A DNA stretch of 64,000 nucleotides from Sphingobacterium sp. SRCM116780 (lineage in GTDB: Bacteria > Bacteroidota > Bacteroidia > Sphingobacteriales > Sphingobacteriaceae), in contig NZ_CP090446.1 of assembly GCF_021442025.1 (NCBI RefSeq), forward strand, positions 868,001-932,000, in the 5' to 3' direction. The notes beneath the pieces are model-generated. The model was not told where the DNA came from, searched no databases, and saw only the letters and a program-made list of their open reading frames with translations. A program made the translations under genes and the position numbers. Position 1 is the stretch's first letter; every line of letters begins with the position of its first letter. Shown in pieces: positions 55,868 to 64,000 of the stretch.

Positions 55868-55907
55868 CGAAGTCATGGATAATCAATACGTATTATCCAT
55901 GACTTTG
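55868..55907 (+). terminator. Terminator-like hairpin after lipoprotein copy 1
   Basis: Stem AAGTCATGGATAA / TTATCCATGACTT with a 10-nt loop, 77 bp after the stop codon. A shorter-loop version follows copy 2 at 58612. Confidence 0.7.
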
Positions 55908-56037
55908 TCATTATAAGAACTAATGAAAAATAGCTTGTGTAGCCCAGATAGGTAAGGTGTAGTCCTTTAAAAAGTTGGCATTGATCAATGCTATTGGAAT
56001 TATAAATTTTCTAATGAAAAATAATAAAGATTCAAAA

Positions 56038-56091
56038 AAGAAGCAACTTGTATTTACAATAAGAAATGATTGTAAATACAAGTTGCTTCTT
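56038..56091 (-). terminator. Strong terminator of the copy 2 peptide gene
   Basis: A 23-bp perfect stem (56038-56060 with 56069-56091; arm AAGAAGCAACTTGTATTTAC...) with an 8-nt loop. On the minus strand it is followed by a T run (TTCTTTTTTG), 72 bp beyond the peptide stop codon. Confidence 0.8.
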
Positions 56092-56162
56092 GAACATCGA
56101 AATTTTGAATCGAAAAACTCAGCTAATATATGCGGTAAGTTAACTAGTTAAAATATAGTAGG

Positions 56163-56351
56163 TTAATTTTGTCCATCTAGTGTAAACCCTCCACTTGTGT
56201 TTCCATTTGTGTCCGTCCAATCTTCAATTTCAGGATAATTTGATGCACTCCCACCTCCAAAAACAATATTAGTAGATCCTGCAGCAATTGACTCTTCCAG
56301 TTGTATTATATATGTCTCTACCTTTGGAGAAAGATATTTTTTGTTGTTCAT
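56163..56351 (-). CDS. Short IAAGS-motif peptide, copy 2
   Basis: 62 residues from ATG 56351; an upstream frame to 56423 adds a stretch inside the promoter and is rejected. It is identical to the copy at 53251 except for Leu for Ile and Val for Ile near residues 7-11. From the TYIIQLEESIAAGS motif to the stop the two are the same. Such conservation against diverged flanks suggests selection or recent conversion. Divergent from lipoprotein copy 2; own terminator at 56038. Confidence 0.75.
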   Translation of the reverse strand: MNNKKYLSPKVETYIIQLEESIAAGSTNIVFGGGSASNYPEIEDWTDTNGNTSGGFTLDGQN

Positions 56352-56375
56352 TACCTTTGTTTTTTTTAATTTTGA

Positions 56376-56383
56376 CAAAAGTA
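56376..56383 (-). promoter_or_regulatory. -7 box of the copy 2 peptide gene
   Basis: Minus-strand TACTTTTG, 24 bp upstream of ATG 56351, equal in sequence and place to the box of copy 1. Confidence 0.6.
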
Positions 56384-56685
56384 GATTTAATTTCATCATA
56401 AACAGAAGCTTATATATTGTCAATAATAATATTGTAGAAATATAGCTACAATATTGTGCGAGTCACATTTTTCATGCTATAAATATAAATTTTACGTTTA
56501 AAATATTTAAAAATCTAGTATTTATTACTTTATAATCTATACTTTAAAATTTTATACAACGGTAGATTAATAATAAGCGAGAGCTTAGATATTAAATTAC
56601 AATATTGCTGTAGATTTATGACTACAAATTATTTTAAACTAAATTTTAACTGCTTAAAGATGAATTTTACATTTAAAATGTATAC

Positions 56686-56693
56686 TATCTTTG
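56686..56693 (+). promoter_or_regulatory. -7 box of the copy 2 lipoprotein gene
   Basis: TATCTTTG, 36 bp before ATG 56730, matching the box of copy 1. Confidence 0.65.
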
Positions 56694-56729
56694 CAAAAAA
56701 ATTATTACTAAATTTGTAATTGAATAATT

Positions 56730-58532
56730 ATGTTATTAAATAAAGATATTGTAACTAAAAATATTTTCGGAATGCTAATTCTGATGACTATATTTTCATG
56801 TGCAAAGCAAACAGAAGATAAACCTGTTGTAAAAGGTGATCTTAGTGTTGATTTTCAAATAGAGGGTATTGAGACTAATCTGGATGAGAGTAGTTCTTTA
56901 AAACTTTTTGGAGATACGAAGCAAAGAACTGCGGAGAGTAATTCTAACAGTTCAATGAAACTTATAGCTCAACAAGAAATTAAACAAAATGGAGAGGCTT
57001 TTGATGCCGTTGCCAGTGTTTATGAAGTAACTGAAGGTATTCGTTTTAGCAATACTAATACATCAAGCAGTTCTTTACAAGTGAAAAAGGCTAGTGTGGC
57101 TAATAAATCATTAGTTGCGGCAAAAATAGATATGTTAGCTGGAATTAAATATAGAATATTAATTTTCGATGCTTCGGATAATTTTATTACCTCATTGGAT
57201 GCCACAGTAGGTACAGTTCCAAAATTTACAGAGGCTCTTCGAAATACAACTTACAAATGGAAAGCATACTCTTATAATACATCAAGTACTATAACGCCAG
57301 CAATACCAGCAAATCCGACTCCAGCACAGTTAAATATTGCTAGTTCTAATGTAGGTGGGTTATTATATGCTTCTGGAAGTATTACAACATCTAATATTAA
57401 GAATGATAATAATAAAGTTAATATTTTATTCAAACACCAGACAGCCATTATTGAAGTTGTATTCAATGGCAGAGGCGTGTTTGACAGAATTTCAGTATTG
57501 GAGGGCGCAGCAAATATTCCGTTATATTCAGGTACATTTGATCTGAAAGGTGGAAATTATGTTTCGTATGGTACACCAACAAACTCAACAAATTTTGTTA
57601 CTTCAGCATCTACAAGTGCAAAGAATGATACCATTCGAAGTTTAACTTTATATACAGTCAATGCAGCTCAGGCGATACCTACTTATTCTGTACAATTAAG
57701 TAAGCTTGCATTTGTCACGGATTTGGGTGTTACTAAGGGATATTCTAATCGAATATTTATACCTAATGCGCAGAATCCTATGCTATATAGTTTTACCAAA
57801 TCTTTTACTCCTGAATTAGGGAAAAGATATAAAATTATTATTGATTTTCTAGCTCCTTCTAGAACTGTAGGGGGTGCGACAGGTGCAGACTGGGCTTATT
57901 GGAATCTCTTTTATAATGATGTGACTAAAGTGTACGGTTTTAGACATTACAATTCCAATTTTTATGAAACAGGCTTGCCCGTTACAAGTACACATTCAGG
58001 CGAATATTTTAATTGGAAAGCAGCAAAACCAGGGCATGATCAAACTTCTGGTGTAGTGGATCCGTGTTCCTTAGTATACCCCGCTGGTAGATGGAAAATG
58101 CCAAATCAAGCTGAATTCAGTACTATAACGGCTATTCCAAATTCAAGTTTATCAACTACATATCCAAGAAAATCTAATGCCCGTTCTGGAGACCCGGTGC
58201 GTTATATTAATATTGTCTTAGCCGCAGGAAAATTTGCTCCTTACGATGACTTTACTAATGGCTTACCGATGTTGTTACTAGGGCGTCGCAATGTTGGTAG
58301 CGATGCGATGACAGATTATAATACAGGTAGTTTTAGTAATTCCGCAGTGTATTATTGGACTTCTGATCAATTTTCAGCTACGAATGCAAATTATTTTACT
58401 ATTTCGAATTCATCTGACGTTGGAACTACAATGACTGTTAATAATTCTTTGAATATGGCCAAAACTAATGGAATGAATATACGATGTGTAAGAAATAAAA
58501 CTTTTACGACTTATACACCTAATATAAATTAA
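56730..58532 (+). CDS. Fimbrillin-like/FISUMP lipoprotein, copy 2
   Basis: 600 residues, same architecture as copy 1: lipobox IFSCAKQ, fimbrillin-like half with TSLDATVGTVPKFTEALRNT identical in both, and a Fib_succ_major end (DPCSLVYPAGRWKMPNQAEF, YYWTSDQFSA, GMNIRCVRNK). Differences cluster in surface-loop-like stretches, for example around residues 285-300 and 330-350, as expected for diversifying surface proteins. It likely belongs to the same structure or is an alternative version of copy 1. Confidence 0.8.
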   Translation: MLLNKDIVTKNIFGMLILMTIFSCAKQTEDKPVVKGDLSVDFQIEGIETNLDESSSLKLFGDTKQRTAESNSNSSMKLIAQQEIKQNGEAFDAVASVYEVTEGIRFSNTNTSSSSLQVKKASVANKSLVAAKIDMLAGIKYRILIFDASDNFITSLDATVGTVPKFTEALRNTTYKWKAYSYNTSSTITPAIPANPTPAQLNIASSNVGGLLYASGSITTSNIKNDNNKVNILFKHQTAIIEVVFNGRGVFDRISVLEGAANIPLYSGTFDLKGGNYVSYGTPTNSTNFVTSASTSAKNDTIRSLTLYTVNAAQAIPTYSVQLSKLAFVTDLGVTKGYSNRIFIPNAQNPMLYSFTKSFTPELGKRYKIIIDFLAPSRTVGGATGADWAYWNLFYNDVTKVYGFRHYNSNFYETGLPVTSTHSGEYFNWKAAKPGHDQTSGVVDPCSLVYPAGRWKMPNQAEFSTITAIPNSSLSTTYPRKSNARSGDPVRYINIVLAAGKFAPYDDFTNGLPMLLLGRRNVGSDAMTDYNTGSFSNSAVYYWTSDQFSATNANYFTISNSSDVGTTMTVNNSLNMAKTNGMNIRCVRNKTFTTYTPNIN

Positions 58533-58611
58533 TTAAAGTCGAATTTTAGAATAGGGTAATAATGCCAGTTTCTAAATTTTAAACGACTATTTTGAAACTG
58601 TAAAATAAACG

Positions 58612-58641
58612 AAGTCATGGATAATCAATAATCCATGACTT
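58612..58641 (+). terminator. Terminator-like hairpin after lipoprotein copy 2
   Basis: Stem AAGTCATGGAT / ATCCATGACTT with an 8-nt loop, homologous to the hairpin at 55868 with its loop shortened. Confidence 0.65.
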
Positions 58642-58780
58642 CTTTGTTAGAAGGGGTAATGAAAAAGCTTGTGTCTGAACAGATCAACATATTGATTAGA
58701 TTTTCTTCCTTGACTTCCCTAGAATTAAATTTTGTCTCACAATTCTCGAGCTTGAGACTACAGCGAATTTCTCCTAGTTC

Positions 58781-58826
58781 ATAATCTGTATATTAAAAGC
58801 GTATTGCTCTATTCACTTAGCTACAA
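58781..58826 (-). pseudogene. Decayed tRNA-Lys copy
   Basis: Plus-strand TATTAAAAGCGTATTGCTCT followed by ATTCACTTAGCTAC matches the anticodon-to-D-arm part of tRNA-Lys (CATTAAAAGTGTATTGCTCT, then ACCAGCTGAGCTAC, at 51030-51063). The anticodon TTT is kept, but the D stem no longer pairs well, the T arm is unrecognisable and the TACCTTTG promoter is lost. The AAAATAGTCTAT sequence upstream of the true tRNA is also present (58860-58871). Confidence 0.7.
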
Positions 58827-58829
58827 GTT

Positions 58830-59531
58830 TTGTCTCTTCTCAAAGAGATAAATAACTAAAAATAGTCTATTTAGGATGAACTCTCATTATCTTTTTATTT
58901 GAGAAATACAATCTTTATAATAATACATTAAACAAACTTTATATCCTTAGAATAAGTCATAAGGTATCTTTGTGGTATCTATTGCCGTATGTGTGTAGTA
59001 GAATTCTGAATAAAGTGCGGCTAAGATATTATTATCATTGTGTGTAAAATTTTTGTTAAATAGAAGCCAATTGACCAGTAATCATAAGGAAAGATAAAAT
59101 TAAGGAGTTGTATTTCACTTCAAAATAAAAATATCACTAAAAAGAATTGATTATGGTTGTTTATTATTGATACTATTATACTTCGATTTAGATATGCTTC
59201 TGATATATATCAACCTAATCTGAATTTTGGATAAAAGTAAATAAATAATTATTTGCAACTTAAACTCTTTGTTTTTTCGCTAAACTAATCAGTTTAAGAT
59301 TTAGATTCCATATTATATTTTTCTTGATTGGTCCTGAGATGAGTCCCATTAATGGGCAACTGATATTACGCTAATGGTCTGTTTTGTTTAATGCAATTTT
59401 GAATAATCATTTATATGGAACAATAAGATCATAATGCAAATAAGTTAGCGCTATAAGCTGTTGTGTTATTGTATTAATAGTTAGATGAATTTCGCTAAAG
59501 AATCTCCTAATATGGGATAACACGTTATTTT
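58830..59531. other. 0.7-kb region without a supported gene
   Basis: AT-rich, no coding frame or strong hairpin. It is the counterpart of 51123-52131 in the duplicated arrangement. Confidence 0.45.
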
Positions 59532-60485
59532 ATGAAAAGTATAGTAAAAAAAAGATGGGATCAAATATGTAATAATCATATTTCTAAAGAAATGAATAAG
59601 TTGGAATCTATTCAAATGCGGATAACTAATCAATACGTATTTCTTATTTCTATAATTTTATTTATGAACTCTATTAGGTATATATGGTTTGGATTGACTA
59701 TAAATTTTTATGTATTATTTTCATTAAGTTATATTTTTTTTGGTTTATTCTTATTTAAAAATCTGCGTTTTAGTCCTTATATTTTGTTAACATGCTGTTT
59801 ATTGTTGACATTGCTTGTTTTTTATTTTTCTTCTGTAGGCAATTTTGGCAATGGAGTTGTCCTATATTATTTTGCGCTATTATCTGCCGTTTTTTTTATT
59901 TTTAATGATAAAAAAACTATTCCATTTAGCATTATTATTTATTTAGTCGTTTTTTTTCTTTTTTATTTCAGCCATGAATACGACTTTAAAATTTTTAAAA
60001 TACAAAAACGTGATGATATTCTTTTTTCTAAGAATCAGCGACTCATCACTTTTGTTCAGGTTTTTATAATAATGACTCTGAATGGATATTTTGCTATAAA
60101 AAAGAATAATATGATTACAGAATTGCATCTTCAGGTTTTACGCGGCGAGTCGCTTATATCAGATTTAAGAAAGGAATTTGCATCAGAAAACTTAATCAAT
60201 ATAGATAATATTGTTAAATTGGCTATTGGTGATAACATTACTTTTATCCCCTTATTTAAACAGGTTTTTCATCAATTTTATGATAACTTGATACTTATTA
60301 ATCCGCAGATGACCAATGATGAATTTAAACTTTGTGCATTGTTGAAATTAGGGTTTACAACAAAAGATATCGCCAATTGTAGTCATATCTCCATTCGTAC
60401 TGTTCAAACGAAAAAAAGTCGCTTACGGAAATCATTTAATATTCTATCTAATACGGATCTATATATATGGATAGGTAAAGTATAA
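59532..60485 (+). CDS. Membrane-embedded HTH (LuxR-type) regulator, copy 2
   Basis: 317 residues, same length as copy 1 and highly similar throughout. It has KEMNKLESIQMRITNQYVFL before about six membrane helices, the shared VFYFSSVGNFGNGVVLYYFA in the sensor part, and an HTH TTKDIANCSHISIRTVQTKK with SRLRKSF. The DNA-binding end is better conserved than the membrane part, suggesting the copies read similar sites but different signals. It lies 209 bp upstream of the third peptide gene on the same strand. Confidence 0.85.
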   Translation: MKSIVKKRWDQICNNHISKEMNKLESIQMRITNQYVFLISIILFMNSIRYIWFGLTINFYVLFSLSYIFFGLFLFKNLRFSPYILLTCCLLLTLLVFYFSSVGNFGNGVVLYYFALLSAVFFIFNDKKTIPFSIIIYLVVFFLFYFSHEYDFKIFKIQKRDDILFSKNQRLITFVQVFIIMTLNGYFAIKKNNMITELHLQVLRGESLISDLRKEFASENLINIDNIVKLAIGDNITFIPLFKQVFHQFYDNLILINPQMTNDEFKLCALLKLGFTTKDIANCSHISIRTVQTKKSRLRKSFNILSNTDLYIWIGKV

Positions 60486-60655
60486 GTTTCATAATTTATC
60501 TCTTTATTTCCAGCAAATCTTATCTGCAAAAAAAGTTCTCTTTTGTGTAGTTGTTAGTCTACTTATTTCTTTTTTCTTTAAAAATAGACATGTGTGTAGT
60601 AATTCATCGTATTCATGTCGTATGTGTTTTTATCGGTAATAGATAAGAATGCATC

Positions 60656-60663
60656 TAATTTTG
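60656..60663 (+). promoter_or_regulatory. -7 box of the third peptide/lipoprotein pair
   Basis: TAATTTTG fits TAnnTTTG, 31 bp upstream of ATG 60695. Confidence 0.5.
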
Positions 60664-60694
60664 TGACCTGAAATTTAATATAATTAACAAAGTT

Positions 60695-60880
60695 ATGAAT
60701 GAACAAAAAATTAAAAAAAAGGAAAAGTATGTTAATCCACGTATCGTCGAAAGTGTGATAGAAATGGAAAGCTGTATTGCAGCGGGATCAGGAGCTGCAT
60801 TACCATCTGCAAGCACTACTCCTTTAAACGAAACTTGGGATAATGCAGATTTAGTAACAGATACACCAACATATTGGTAG
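60695..60880 (+). CDS. Short IAAGS-motif peptide, copy 3 (divergent)
   Basis: 61 residues. Despite a different sequence it keeps the plan of copies 1 and 2: a basic start (MNEQKIKKKEKYVNPRIVES), a segment VIEMESCIAAGS and an acidic, Trp-containing tail (ETWDNADLVTDTPTYW). Here the peptide is on the same strand as its lipoprotein, 45 bp upstream, not divergent. The constancy of E-x-(S/C)-IAAGS between otherwise unlike copies argues for a processing or recognition site. Confidence 0.75.
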   Translation: MNEQKIKKKEKYVNPRIVESVIEMESCIAAGSGAALPSASTTPLNETWDNADLVTDTPTYW

Positions 60881-60925
60881 TTTAAATTCCTGTAAGCATA
60901 AAATATAAAGCAATTGTTAAAAATA

Positions 60926-62824
60926 ATGAAAAGTAGAATATTTAGTAAAAAGAATGTAACATGGATATTGTTACTAAGTCTGTTATGTTGTGTTATGTCA
61001 TGTCGAAAATCAGATGACAGTGTCTCTGGAGAAGAAAGTGGAAAAATAGCCGTACAGTTTAAAGTAGGAGGTATTATTGAGGGAGGAAAGCCTTCAGCTC
61101 TTGCGAAAGCAGCATCATTAAATGAGATAAAGTTAGAACAAACAGGAACTGTATTTGTAAAAGAAACTGCTCTTAATAAAGACTACAATATGGTGACCAC
61201 AATAACAGCAGATGCTCCAGCAGCATCAGTGAGCGGATCTTCTCCAACTGGAGCAAAGGCATCCAACAACCGTGCTGCATGGACAACCACACCTGGAGTT
61301 TCTACGACTACTCCAGTACCTGCTAATCTTCAATATAGAGTGCTTGTATTTGATGATAATGGCGATCGTGTAAAAATATCTGGGAGCAGTAGCTATATCA
61401 ATAGCACGTATACAGCATCAACGCAGAGTCAGGATGTAAATGCTATAAAATTAGATGCTGGAAAATATTATTATTTTGTAGCTCTTGCTGCATTAACTTC
61501 TCCAAGTACTGCTCCAGGAGGGACTACTGCTATAACTCGAATCGAAGATGTACTTTTTGATGTCGATAGAACGGTAGACGCATTGCATTTTGTTGAACGA
61601 CAATATGTGGGAAACAAAACAGAAAGTGGTAATCATATCATTAATATCAATTTTAAGCATGTGAATAGTAAGGTTACACTCAGCGTGGAAGCTTCACCAG
61701 AGATGGGAAATATTACCGCCACTACTGCTACAATAAGTGGTGCAGGAAAAACAAATTTAGCATCTGATGGCACGAAGACTGCTGTAGCAGGCTCGTTTCC
61801 TTATAATAATATAACTTTAACACCATTTACATACAGCTCAAGTACAGCTATAGGAGGCCCTTCAGTAGCAAAGAGTTCAGCTGTTTTTATAAGTTCAGCA
61901 GGTACGGTTAATGGCAATCCCCATACGATAAGCATTCCGTCAGTAGCCATGAATGGAGGTACAGCCAGAACTGATATCCCTAATATTGTCGTGCCAGCTG
62001 GTACATTTGCATCGGGAGTAAGTTACACGGTACATATTACCTTCCAACCAACTGGTATTAAAGTAGGTGGATTGATCTGGGCAAGAGGTAACCTATCTTA
62101 TGATTGGACGAATAAAATATATTTTAATAGATATTATCCACAAGAGTCGGGTAGCAACTACATGAATACTGATTTTTGGCACTGGGGAAATAATGCGAAT
62201 ACATTAAATCCACCATTACCTAAACGAGTGGCTACAAATGAAGGTATAGATTATACAGCTTTTGTTGTGGATCCATGTAGCATGGTCGCTGGAGGAAAGT
62301 GGCGTACCCCAACATTAGCTGAATATGCTGCTTTAGGTGTATTTAAAGTACATGATGGAAGTGGTGCTGAAGGAGCGACAACGACCGCTTTTACTGGGGG
62401 AACTGCATATTCACCTAACGGGAGTTTAGCAAATACTTTTCCATATATTTATTTTGATGGAACGGTAGAAACAATAGGTGGAGCAGAACGTCTGAGATTT
62501 TATAAAAATGGTCGTTATTGGGGTCAGATAACTGCTGCAGATATGACAAACAATATCAATGGGCCTGCTTATGGTACCTATGGAATAGGTAATACGAATA
62601 CATATGAGCCATGGACGGCTCAATATATGGTTCAGGATCCACTGACACAAAATGATGGAACACCATATCCAGCTGGTAATAATAGCAGACTACATCCGGT
62701 GAGAGTTAATGAAGGTTCGTCTAGTGGTGGTACAAAAAACTTTCTTTCAGATAGACCTATTGCAAATGATCTTACCTATACGGAAGATGATCGTATACCG
62801 ATCCGCTGTGTGAAGAATCCATAA
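60926..62824 (+). CDS. Fimbrillin-like lipoprotein, copy 3
   Basis: 632 residues from ATG 60926, preferred over TTG 60914. The lipoprotein signal ends LLCCVMSCRKSDD. A fimbrillin-type N-terminal half (GKIAVQFKVGGIIEGGKPSA, LQYRVLVFDDNGDRVKI, YYYFVALAAL) is followed by a central beta-rich region and a Fib_succ_major-like end (DPCSMVAGGKWRTPTLAEYA, final RIPIRCVKNP). It shares the plan but little direct sequence with copies 1 and 2. It is probably co-transcribed with the peptide before it. Confidence 0.8.
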   Translation: MKSRIFSKKNVTWILLLSLLCCVMSCRKSDDSVSGEESGKIAVQFKVGGIIEGGKPSALAKAASLNEIKLEQTGTVFVKETALNKDYNMVTTITADAPAASVSGSSPTGAKASNNRAAWTTTPGVSTTTPVPANLQYRVLVFDDNGDRVKISGSSSYINSTYTASTQSQDVNAIKLDAGKYYYFVALAALTSPSTAPGGTTAITRIEDVLFDVDRTVDALHFVERQYVGNKTESGNHIININFKHVNSKVTLSVEASPEMGNITATTATISGAGKTNLASDGTKTAVAGSFPYNNITLTPFTYSSSTAIGGPSVAKSSAVFISSAGTVNGNPHTISIPSVAMNGGTARTDIPNIVVPAGTFASGVSYTVHITFQPTGIKVGGLIWARGNLSYDWTNKIYFNRYYPQESGSNYMNTDFWHWGNNANTLNPPLPKRVATNEGIDYTAFVVDPCSMVAGGKWRTPTLAEYAALGVFKVHDGSGAEGATTTAFTGGTAYSPNGSLANTFPYIYFDGTVETIGGAERLRFYKNGRYWGQITAADMTNNINGPAYGTYGIGNTNTYEPWTAQYMVQDPLTQNDGTPYPAGNNSRLHPVRVNEGSSSGGTKNFLSDRPIANDLTYTEDDRIPIRCVKNP

Positions 62825-62949
62825 TGAATAAAATTAAGAGCAAATTTTAAATAGATGATTTTTGATAGAAACCAATAGATCGGCTTAATTACATGATTGA
62901 GCCACCCATTTATGATCAGAAGATTATTTTTATCATCATGAATCCTATT

Positions 62950-62985
62950 TAAAAAGGGGTAATCGATAGCGATTGCCCCTTTTTA
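62950..62985 (+). terminator. Intrinsic terminator
   Basis: A 15-bp stem AAAAAGGGGTAATCG / CGATTGCCCCTTTTT (one G-U) with an ATAG loop, 125 bp after lipoprotein copy 3. Confidence 0.85.
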
Positions 62986-63105
62986 ATATCTATTATTAAA
63001 AAGCTAGTCTAAACTTTTCTATATCAATTTTTCCTTCACTATATACAGCTACAAAAATAAAAGCTGTGCTTTCAACAATATATATATTGTTGTATTTTGG
63101 TATCA

Positions 63106-64000
63106 ATGAAATGTTGTCGATTAATCTTAAAAATACTAAACAACTTTTGGAGCAGGATAGTGAATTTCCATATTAAAGAGAATATGGACAAATTAGAAGT
63201 GCTACAGGCCAAAATGCTAAATCAGTATGCCTTTTTCGCTTCCGTCATTATTATGCTAAATGCGGTCAAAGATTTGTTTTTTGGGTTATTTGTTAGTTTT
63301 GGTATATTAAGTACAACAGGTTTCGCTTTCTTCTTTCTCTTTTCTAGAATTAGATTTAAACCTTTATCCTTGTTTATCTGTTATGTAGCCTTGATCTTGC
63401 TAATATTTTATTATTCCTGTCTCATAGGTCTTGAGAGTGGTGTTAGCACATTGTATTTTCCTTTACTTTTTTCCGTATTATTAGTCTATACAGATCGGAA
63501 GAATTTCCGATATAGTATATTAATTGTGCTATTTGTTATTATATTTTTTTCAATAAACCACTTCCATAATTTTCGTATTTTTCCTAGTTTAAGTAATGAA
63601 AGTGAAGAATATTTAAAGAATACCCGTATTTCTATATTTATCCAGGCAATTGGTCTGGTGATTATTGGTGGATATTTTAATTTAAAGAAGAACGAAAAAT
63701 TAATTAAATTATTTCAACAGTCACAACGAAGTGAAGTGATTATTTCGGAATTGAAAGTAAATTTGGATAATACTTCCAATAAAGAAGTGGAGAAATTGGT
63801 GTCTCTAGCTATGGAGAATGATATTGCCTTTATCACTCTTTTTAAAAAAGTGTTTCCTGATTTCTATGATAATCTGTTGAAAGTTAATCGGGATATTACT
63901 CCTGAAGAATTTCGGTTCTGTGCTTTATTGAAACTTGGTTTTTCAACTAAAGATATTGCAGAATCTAATTATTTGGCCATTAGAACAGTACAAACTCGAA
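63106..64000 (+). CDS. Membrane-embedded HTH regulator, copy 3, 3' end outside window
   Basis: 298 codons visible, open to the window end. ATG 63106 gives MKCCRLILKILNNFWSRIVN, in which the Trp and the following NMDKLEVLQAKMLNQYAFFA line up with the N-termini of the other two copies; GTG 63160 would lose part of this. The membrane helices are diverged, while the C-terminal end (TPEEFRFCALLKLGFSTKDI, then RTVQTR) is again the conserved HTH. It suggests another peptide/lipoprotein module beyond the window. Confidence 0.8.
   Translation, partial: MKCCRLILKILNNFWSRIVNFHIKENMDKLEVLQAKMLNQYAFFASVIIMLNAVKDLFFGLFVSFGILSTTGFAFFFLFSRIRFKPLSLFICYVALILLIFYYSCLIGLESGVSTLYFPLLFSVLLVYTDRKNFRYSILIVLFVIIFFSINHFHNFRIFPSLSNESEEYLKNTRISIFIQAIGLVIIGGYFNLKKNEKLIKLFQQSQRSEVIISELKVNLDNTSNKEVEKLVSLAMENDIAFITLFKKVFPDFYDNLLKVNRDITPEEFRFCALLKLGFSTKDIAESNYLAIRTVQTR

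Larger units (their letters stand above)
56374..56694. repeat. Two degenerate tandem copies of the roughly 175-bp unit
   Basis: Units at about 56374-56555 and 56556-56694 match those at 53461-53960, with one unit fewer. This accounts for most of the difference between the peptide-to-peptide distance (2912 bp) and the lipoprotein-to-lipoprotein distance (2735 bp). Confidence 0.7.

Noticed and set aside
56352..56423. N-terminal extension of the copy 2 peptide
   Set aside because: It would run through the -7 box of the gene and is absent from the paralogue at 53251.
53461..56694. CRISPR array
   Set aside because: The repeats are about 175 bp, degenerate and without unique spacers; no cas genes are near.

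Overview
The window looks like a chromosomal piece of a Bacteroidota bacterium, most likely a Sphingobacterium or close relative. The evidence is AT-rich DNA, a SusC/SusD pair, a type III glutamine synthetase, SusD and Fib_succ_major-type lipoproteins, and several promoters with the Bacteroidota -7 box TAnnTTTG (clearest at the two tRNA genes). No rRNA, CRISPR array, integrase or transposase gene was seen.

Layout. 1-5.9 kb is central catabolism: the 3' part of prpD (2-methylcitrate dehydratase) converges on a beta-oxidation set, a FadB-like protein with a degenerate hydratase domain and an acyl-CoA dehydrogenase on the minus strand, with a thiolase divergent from them. 6.3-9.2 kb is a tightly packed operon of ABC ATPase, ABC membrane subunit, YtrA-type GntR regulator and a membrane-anchored protein, with a palindrome just before the first start codon. 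9.3-17 kb holds housekeeping genes (SIMPL protein, S9 peptidase, glnN, a di-haem cytochrome-like protein, an aldo/keto reductase) and tRNA-Leu(CAA).

17.3-29 kb is accessory. It opens with about 1.3 kb of decayed DNA carrying a SusD C-terminal remnant and a 156-bp inverted-repeat structure. A defence-island-like series follows: an RxxxxH (HEPN-type) protein divergent from a 613-aa DUF4365-like nuclease-domain protein, two unknowns (one broken by two stop codons), an AbiH-family protein, a GHKL ATPase and a small P-loop ATPase. A D-2-hydroxyacid dehydrogenase gene sits between two copies of a 170-185 bp repeat.

29-39 kb is a polysaccharide utilisation locus: SusC, SusD, a surface lipoprotein, a clan-A-like glycoside hydrolase and a sodium:solute symporter, read as one minus-strand series with a divergent AraC regulator. 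39-44.7 kb has DoxX/HxlR, two carboxymuconolactone-decarboxylase-like proteins flanking a MocR regulator, and a secreted GH43 enzyme with discoidin-like and FN3-like modules. 44.9-51 kb has an SPFH / small membrane protein / zinc-ribbon operon, a DUF347 membrane protein and three genes with apparent frameshifts, bounded by copies of a repeat that includes the 3' end of tRNA-Lys.

51-64 kb is the most unusual part. It holds three copies of a membrane-embedded HTH regulator (the last cut by the window edge), three short peptides sharing a conserved S/C-I-A-A-G-S motif, and three large lipoproteins. Two of the peptide/lipoprotein pairs are a recent roughly 2.9-kb tandem duplication. Their divergent promoter regions are built from 3 and 2 degenerate copies of a roughly 175-bp unit, and a decayed tRNA-Lys copy lies between the second and third modules. 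I read this as an expanding surface-structure locus (fimbrillin-like lipoproteins) with its own regulators; the peptide family is the best candidate for something undescribed.
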